NCBI GenBank assembly: GCA_018389105.1
Contig: JACATO010000120.1
Coordinates: 62,001 to 126,000 of the forward strand
DNA: 64,000 bases
Source of the DNA: Nautilus pompilius
Taxonomy: Eukaryota; Mollusca; Cephalopoda; Nautilida; Nautilidae
Direction of reading: 5' to 3'
Each line of letters opens with the position of its first letter. Position 1 is the first letter of the stretch. Both the position numbers and the translations under genes were made by a program. Below the pieces are notes generated by a model. The model saw only the letters and a program-made list of their open reading frames with translations, ran no database searches and was not told where the DNA came from. Positions 62,101-64,000 of the stretch are shown here, piece by piece.

Positions 62101-62798
62101 CAGTTTTGGAAAACAGAATATTATCTTAAATTTAATTTCAATAAATTATAAGAAAAACATAGCCAGTTTCTATTGAAACCATACAATAGCCAATGTAATT
62201 TACAAGAGGCAATGCCAGTTAGTGTAGATTGTTTGCTTATATGTGTCTCAGCTAAAGAATCCTATTGGTTGTCTTTCTGAAGCAAAGTTAATACAAAGCT
62301 GTTATCTACAAAAAGCATATTTTAAAATAATTTCTCTCCTAATAATTTGCAAACAAATAAAGAGTAAAATATGTTAGTTAAAAACAGGCATATATTTTGT
62401 CATGAACCCTTAATAGGTCTAAAATTATTTTAAATCAATAAGCTCAACAGATTCGGTAACATTTTAAAAATATTCCAGTAAAAACACCAGTTTCATGGTT
62501 ATAGGAAATATTTACTCCAGACTGCAATGACTTAAATATACATATCGCTGAAGGCCATACCTAACCAATAACTTTTTTTTAAACAAAAATGTTCAATAAA
62601 TTAACTCTAAGAATGAAGCATGCATTGATTTCACTTACATATCTTATGAAGATTAAAGACATCTCTCTTCATCTGCAACAAGTCTTCCAGCAACTGGCAG
62701 GCATTAATGAATGTTTTCTGATGAGCAAGTAACGTAAAAATGTAGTTTAGCACATCTTTTTTAGCCATTATCTTCAAAGTGATAGCTTCTCCAACAGG
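39205..62798 (-). CDS. TRPC4AP (TRUSS), 3' 19 exons, 5' end outside window
   Basis: Substrate-receptor and scaffold protein. In vertebrates TRPC4AP is a DDB1-CUL4 ubiquitin ligase receptor that targets proteins with certain C-terminal Arg degrons and MYC, and it binds TNFR1 and TRPC channels; it is cytoplasmic and built of helical repeats. Here 19 minus-strand exons with GT-AG borders join in one frame: 1,833 nt, 610 residues and TAA. Diagnostic stretches, high to low coordinate: LANFCRILAITISDLD, HRVEVLYVLGLFLLGK, LKIQFLRLVHSF, FWLARSVESYLRGNTSY, SFDLLGELIKFNIDAF, NLVDSNMFIRSLVLSLEHF, HYLHKDKDCSALEKSSRISF. The human protein is about 797 residues, so roughly 190 N-terminal residues lie beyond 64000; none of the sequence between 62799 and 64000 looks like the preceding exon. 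No stop or frameshift is present, so the gene appears intact. Introns contain two mariners and a 3.1-kb tandem array. Identity is very secure; cellular role here is inferred from vertebrates. Confidence 0.95.
39457..39523 (-). CDS. TRPC4AP exon (residues 547-569)
   Basis: 67 bp; acceptor CTTGCAG, donor GTAAAT. Encodes LLLFWQDHYLHKDKDCSALE, matching human LLRFWQQHYLHKDKDSTCLE. Confidence 0.95.
39524..40847 (-). other. TRPC4AP intron, part 3' of the tandem array
   Basis: AT-rich intron sequence between the array and the exon at 39457-39523. Short frames at 40127-40381 show no homology. No splice-like internal exon seen. Confidence 0.6.
40848..43967. repeat. 3.1-kb GA-rich tandem array in a TRPC4AP intron
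   Basis: A minisatellite with a modal unit of 32 bp: ATATATGGCCAGATGG followed by a run of AG dinucleotides. On the order of 90-100 copies run head to tail with no other sequence. Units vary in the length of the AG run (roughly 8-28 nt) and by scattered substitutions and 1-nt indels; the core TGGCCAGATGG is the most constant part, and TGGCCA is a palindrome present in nearly every copy. The array takes about two thirds of the 4.7-kb intron (39524-44256). Because the unit has few stop codons in any frame, long false reading frames (up to 355 codons) occur on both strands, encoding MARWRERERDIWPDG-like or SLSLSPSGHISLSL-like peptides. They are not genes. Confidence 0.97.
43968..44256 (-). other. 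TRPC4AP intron, part 5' of the array
   Basis: Unique AT-rich intron sequence from the array edge to the donor of the exon at 44257. Confidence 0.7.
44257..44405 (-). CDS. TRPC4AP exon (residues 498-547)
   Basis: 149 bp; acceptor CCTATAG, donor GTGAGT. Encodes ENVSCLNTTLVFLMFANQR then TELPKYLQALQED. Its downstream intron is the one carrying the tandem array. Confidence 0.95.
44406..45206 (-). other. TRPC4AP intron
   Basis: AT-rich, about 800 bp; a poly-T tract near 45105-45165 on the plus strand. Nothing else recognised. Confidence 0.7.
45207..45313 (-). CDS. TRPC4AP exon (residues 462-497)
   Basis: 107 bp; acceptor TTATACAG, donor GTGAGT. Encodes LLMYISDFQQQLDYLCKLIN then TINVESLTQ, equivalent to human LLAYISQVPTQMSFLFRLINIIHVQTLTQ. 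Confidence 0.94.
45314..46620 (-). other. TRPC4AP intron
   Basis: AT-rich, about 1.3 kb, no repeat or exon recognised. Confidence 0.7.
46621..46729 (-). CDS. TRPC4AP exon (residues 426-462)
   Basis: 109 bp; acceptor TTAATCAG, donor GTGGGT. Encodes NRNLVDSNMFIRSLVLSLEH, equivalent to human NSSLVDSNMLVRCVTLSLDR. Another GT four bases downstream in the GTGGGTGACG context would break the frame. Confidence 0.94.
47433..48482 (-). mobile_element. Mariner element, internally deleted, in TRPC4AP intron
   Basis: A 1,050-bp element flanked by TA (47431-47432 and 48483-48484). The ends are near-perfect inverted repeats of about 30 bp sharing GAGGTCT.TTGAAAAAGTATCCGAC. The transposase runs on the minus strand, starting MTERVEQRSCIKFCQKLGD at about 48286. 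Features in order: a TAG stop at about codon 30; the helix-turn-helix region with GVTQIKEWYNRFKDG and RSGRPST; a deletion that removes about 80 codons including the first catalytic Asp; TLEGQTVTKEYYREVL; HHDNAPAHSS with the second catalytic Asp intact; then a frameshift just after YSPDMA that destroys the third Asp, and a C-terminal end in another frame (SRFESREDIMRNAMAEL). Inactive. This subfamily resembles mariners whose relics occur widely in animals. Confidence 0.93.
47479..48290 (-). pseudogene. Mariner transposase pseudogene
   Basis: Coding part of the mariner above; minus strand, two open pieces at 47823-48182 and 47479-47667. The segment joining CRLTTKAQSS directly to RWKHSMSPRPKKARQV shows where the deletion occurred: residues of the type TKAQSS normally lie after the first catalytic motif. 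Two of three catalytic Asp residues are absent. Confidence 0.88.
49000..49190 (+). repeat. Possible tRNA-derived SINE fragment
   Basis: The stretch GACGGTCACAGGTTCCAGACT includes a B-box-like GGTTCCAGACT preceded by an imperfect A-box-like GATCTCAGTAG, followed by a C/T-rich body. Base composition differs from the AT-rich intron. No tail repeat or target duplication was identified. Confidence 0.3.
49560..49862 (-). repeat. Possible tRNA-derived SINE fragment
   Basis: On the minus strand the segment at 49824-49834 reads TGGTTCAGTGG, a perfect match to the polymerase III A box TRGYnnAnnnG, and is followed by a tRNA-like TTAAACTACTTGACTGCAAGG. The B box is missing or decayed. Ends are uncertain. 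Confidence 0.35.
50164..50304 (-). CDS. TRPC4AP exon (residues 379-425)
   Basis: 141 bp; acceptor TTTGCAG, donor GTATGT, phase 0 at both ends. Encodes EILQSSFDLLGELIKFNIDA then FKAFDQIISTELK, highly conserved. The following intron holds the mariner at 47433-48482. Confidence 0.95.
50305..50878 (-). other. TRPC4AP intron
   Basis: 574-bp intron with no recognised element. Confidence 0.7.
50879..50969 (-). CDS. TRPC4AP exon (residues 348-378)
   Basis: 91 bp; acceptor TTTACAG, donor GTACTT (non-optimal at +4 to +6). Encodes FWLARSVESYLRGNTSY then CDQIFLMRRGLLQ, highly conserved. Confidence 0.94.
50970..51419 (-). other. TRPC4AP intron
   Basis: 450-bp intron, AT-rich, nothing recognised. Confidence 0.7.
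51420..51503 (-). CDS. TRPC4AP exon (residues 320-348)
   Basis: 84 bp; acceptor TATTAAAG (weak tract), donor GTGGGA. Encodes LMCKGNKGLLTKIVEVMQKE, matching human LVCDGKRGLLTRLLQVMKKE. Confidence 0.93.
51504..52051 (-). other. TRPC4AP intron
   Basis: About 550 bp, AT-rich, with a short AAAC tandem near 51511-51526. Confidence 0.7.
52052..52097 (-). CDS. TRPC4AP microexon (residues 305-320)
   Basis: Only 46 bp; acceptor ATTGCAG, donor GTGAGT. Encodes TAGPLALSSLDNINK, a poorly conserved loop; accepted because it restores the frame between its two well-conserved neighbours. Confidence 0.8.
52444..52499 (-). CDS. TRPC4AP exon (residues 286-305)
   Basis: 56 bp; acceptor CTTTCAG, donor GTAAGT. 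Encodes YKHLLLCKSEINEIKRIN, aligning with human NKYLLLNNQELNELSAI. Confidence 0.88.
52682..52800 (+). repeat. Possible SINE with A box
   Basis: TGTGGCGCAGTGGATTA (from about 52690) matches the polymerase III A box and tRNA D-loop start. A convincing B box is not seen downstream. It lies in the intron between two short TRPC4AP exons. Confidence 0.3.
53119..53168. repeat. CA-GA-GACA compound microsatellite
   Basis: Consecutive runs of CA, then AG, then GACA units with no interruption, about 50 bp. Confidence 0.95.
53520..53578 (-). CDS. TRPC4AP exon (residues 267-286)
   Basis: 59 bp; acceptor TTTTTTAG, donor GTAAGT. Encodes EVALKIQFLRLVHSFCDHSE, equivalent to human DITLKIQFLRLLQSFSDHHE. Confidence 0.94.
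53579..54127 (-). other. TRPC4AP intron
   Basis: About 550 bp; no element recognised. Confidence 0.7.
54128..54188 (-). CDS. TRPC4AP exon (residues 246-266)
   Basis: 61 bp; acceptor TTTGCAG, donor GTGAGT. Encodes RLRGHNPTCECSP; the conserved HGHNxxCxCSP motif with its two Cys is clear. Confidence 0.92.
54189..54625 (-). other. TRPC4AP intron
   Basis: 437-bp intron; a chance 88-codon plus-strand frame overlaps it and has no homology. Confidence 0.7.
54626..54705 (-). CDS. TRPC4AP exon (residues 220-246)
   Basis: 80 bp; acceptor TTTCAG, donor GTGAGT. Encodes LAELKLAPGLNELFDQFIWK, equivalent to human IAEFKLIPGLNNLFDKLIWR. Confidence 0.94.
54706..55938 (-). other. TRPC4AP intron
   Basis: About 1.2 kb, AT-rich; C run at 55424-55430; no exon or transposon recognised. 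Confidence 0.7.
55939..56072 (-). CDS. TRPC4AP exon (residues 175-219)
   Basis: 134 bp; acceptor TTGCAG, donor GTAAAC. A variable Gly/Ser start is followed by AHRVEVLYVLGLFLLGKHRKK, equivalent to human YKLEVLYVLCVLLMGRQRNQ. Confidence 0.93.
56073..56641 (-). other. TRPC4AP intron
   Basis: 569 bp, AT-rich, nothing recognised. Confidence 0.7.
56642..56761 (-). CDS. TRPC4AP exon (residues 135-175)
   Basis: 120 bp; acceptor CTCCCAG, donor GTAAGG. Encodes VTSEIDCWMEWIDSQME, followed by a variable Pro/Ser/Asp loop (PLPPTSADDFENFVGG) that differs from vertebrates. Confidence 0.9.
56762..57534 (-). other. TRPC4AP intron
   Basis: 773 bp, AT-rich, nothing recognised. Confidence 0.7.
57535..57603 (-). 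CDS. TRPC4AP exon (residues 112-135)
   Basis: 69 bp; acceptor TTGTAG, donor GTAAGT. Encodes LLLGIPELLPRLVTITVAKA, matching the human helix around SIPGFVERLCKLATRKV. Confidence 0.9.
57604..58286 (-). other. TRPC4AP intron upstream flank of the second mariner
   Basis: Contains a more GC-balanced block at about 57960-58200 on which a 71-codon minus frame is open (VRWAASALVTKQVTWVRFG); this may be an old repeat. No family assigned. Confidence 0.45.
58287..59501 (-). mobile_element. Mariner element with mutated catalytic site, TRPC4AP intron
   Basis: A 1,215-bp element flanked by TA on both sides, with inverted ends sharing AGGT.GTT.CAAAAGTTTTG over about 28 bp. It belongs to a different mariner subfamily from the one at 47.4 kb. 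The transposase is on the minus strand, beginning near 59370 (RKVFRAILLHELKLGQKVSE), with WWTTTGIIYYNFLQPGETI at about 58740-58810, and the end piece at 58403-58606. The second catalytic motif is LHYIARPH where HDNARPH is expected, so Asp has become Tyr; the third, SPTDYRLFKHL, keeps its Asp. Stops and frameshifts occur in the N-terminal half. Near full length but inactive. Confidence 0.92.
58403..59375 (-). pseudogene. Mariner transposase pseudogene
   Basis: Coding part of the element above: open pieces at 58612-58821 and 58403-58606 in different frames plus an N-terminal part interrupted by stops (WFAKF followed by a stop, then SGNVSLEDKEHSRHPSS, the RSGRPS-equivalent). Cannot encode an active transposase. 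Confidence 0.88.
59711..59773 (-). CDS. TRPC4AP exon (residues 91-112)
   Basis: 63 bp; the acceptor has an unusually long T-rich tract ending TTTAAG, donor GTATGT. Encodes a basic segment, LFAQNKQKRSRGF then VNLRDINQ, equivalent to the human LLAKNAQQKKS...AEINQ linker. Confidence 0.88.
59774..60593 (-). other. TRPC4AP intron
   Basis: About 820 bp; begins with a long poly-A tract on the plus strand that serves as the polypyrimidine tract of the acceptor on the gene strand. Confidence 0.7.
60594..60704 (-). CDS. TRPC4AP exon (residues 54-91)
   Basis: Acceptor ATTACAG, donor GTGAGT. Contains LTDTQLANFCRILAITISDLD, one of the most conserved parts of the family. Phase 1 at both ends. Confidence 0.93.
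60705..62638 (-). other. TRPC4AP intron
   Basis: About 1.9 kb of very AT-rich sequence with no transposon or exon recognised. Confidence 0.7.
62639..62798 (-). CDS. TRPC4AP exon (residues 1-54 of visible part)
   Basis: Acceptor CTTTTAG, donor GTAAGT. Starts PVGEAITLKIMAKKDV and contains FTLLAHQKTFINACQLLEDL, equivalent to the human FTLMTSKKTFLQTATLIEDI region. Phase 0 at its start, so an upstream exon must end on a codon boundary. Confidence 0.92.
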
Positions 62799-64000
62799 CT
62801 AAAAGAAAAGAATTGTGAATTTCCATTTACATTAAAACAAAGAAAATAATTCCTCCGGTAACACTTTAAATTTAAACAAATCATAAATCTCTTTTACTAT
62901 CAGAGTTGCAATATACCTAATTAATTTGAGTTTTGAATAAAAGCAAAATGTCAAGACTTTCCTTTGGCATATTATATTAATTTTCACAGTAATGAAGCCA
63001 AAGGTACTGAAACAATATACTTTTGTGCATTTTATACTGCTACTACACATTTTTTTTTTTTTATAAAATGGGAATTTGGTAAAATTTAAGATTTTATAAA
63101 ATAGAATGCTACATAAGTAAAAATATTAATAGCTTCAGATCATTCTGTATATACCATAAAAACAATTTATCTTCAACATCTGCACACAACATTACAAAAA
63201 CAGCATAATCTATTAGCAATGTCTAACATATAAAGTTTACCAGAATATTCCTTTTAAAAAAATAAATGATCTAGCACATCTACCATAGATAGAAATCCAT
63301 TCCTAATGTCTATTTTCAAGACTGCCTCACTTTGCACCAGCACAGCGAGTCCTCGAGAGTTGACTGATGATTCCGGTTAGTCCGGCAACACAAAAGTTAG
63401 AAATTACAAGTAAAAGAGCTGGCAGGATTTAAGAAATTTCTGATGATTTTGAGACAAATACTGAATGCCTTCCTTCTTTAATATATAGTTCTGAATGTAT
63501 TAATTAATATCATAAAGTTTTACTTTATGTTCCTCAGATATGAAAAACAGTTTTTCAGCATTCCTACATCAAATAAACAGAGTGAAACCTAAGTGAAACA
63601 AACTAACAGATTTATGTAAAAATAAAATTAAGCTACATCTAACTGAAGTTTGCATTGTATAGAAATCTGTTTATATTTGAAGTTAAATTTTCAAGAAAAA
63701 TCTATTAAATAGCCTAAATGTAACAAATTTTTTTTTAATGCAGGGATTAGCTGGGTTCAGATTATTTTTAAAAGAAAACTAGAGAACCAAGATTATCCAA
63801 ACTGGTACCAGGTGGTGTTAAAAATAGAGGAGTTAACATTTGCATCATATTCCCACTATACTTGGGAAGTTATATTAAATTACTGAAGTTTTAGAGACAA
63901 ACAAAAATAAGTGTTATATTCATAAGCATATTTTATTGATCAGATGCAATGCCAGTAATTATTTTAAAAGTTTTTCAGTTTTAGTTTCTTGGGTCATTCC
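62799..64000 (-). other. TRPC4AP intron, continues past window edge
   Basis: AT-rich sequence upstream of the first visible exon. I searched the gene strand for the preceding conserved exon (the region corresponding to human CLSILYNTCVCTEG) and did not find it, so it must lie beyond the window. The slightly more GC-rich block at 63320-63400 has a short open frame but no matching splice context. Confidence 0.65.

Noticed and set aside
63320..63400. Possible further upstream TRPC4AP exon
   Set aside because: A short open frame exists on the gene strand but does not match the conserved preceding segment and its acceptor and donor do not fit phase 0.

Overview
This window looks like nuclear DNA of an animal, most likely an invertebrate. 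Genes are split by long AT-rich introns with canonical GT-AG junctions, coding exons are tiny, and the remaining sequence is crowded with decayed transposons (pogo/Tigger, Tc1-mariner, hAT, Ty3/gypsy, a LINE, and a CACTA/Chapaev-like element). No bacterial operons, rRNA genes or CRISPR arrays are seen. The one clearly recognisable host gene, TRPC4AP, is close enough to the vertebrate protein to align along its length but plainly not vertebrate; a mollusc-like or other non-vertebrate bilaterian host is my inference, not something shown directly.

Layout. 0.55-2.2 kb: wrecked Tigger transposase (+). 3.4-5.0 kb: remnant of a hAT transposase (-). 7.85-10.63 kb: decayed Ty3/gypsy retrotransposon (-) with gag, reverse transcriptase, RNase H and integrase C-terminal remnants in the normal order. 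11.28-12.61 kb: compact DNA transposon with long inverted repeats, a TAA target duplication, a 68-nt perfect palindrome and an unbroken 183-codon reading frame of an uncharacterised animal family. 15.3-17.6 kb: second hAT-like wreck (-). 19.2-20.6 kb: second pogo-type wreck (+). 22.88-23.82 kb: two 3'-terminal exons (-) of a single-pass membrane protein with an immunoglobulin-like domain that lacks both usual cysteines; possible further exons lie upstream. 25.4-27.2 kb: third hAT (GTF2IRD2-like) wreck (-). 32-35.8 kb: LINE debris and an unusually GC-rich stretch. 37.70-38.79 kb: short Tigger element with both ends and an intact DNA-binding half.

39.2-62.8 kb: the last 19 coding exons of TRPC4AP (TRUSS) on the minus strand. 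They join in frame into 610 codons plus stop; about the first quarter of the protein lies beyond the right edge of the window. Its introns carry two dead mariner elements (47.4-48.5 and 58.3-59.5 kb), both in the same orientation as the gene, several possible SINE fragments, and a 3.1-kb tandem array (40.85-43.97 kb) of a roughly 32-bp GA-rich unit containing the palindrome TGGCCA. The array occupies two thirds of one intron and has long stop-free frames on both strands, which creates false genes.

The most notable items are the intronic array (its transcript would carry on the order of 90 CU-rich polypyrimidine tracts), the TIR element at 11.3-12.6 kb with its intact frame, and the cysteine-less Ig membrane protein. 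The genes here do not form a shared pathway; TRPC4AP and the Ig protein are separate host genes in a transposon-rich setting.
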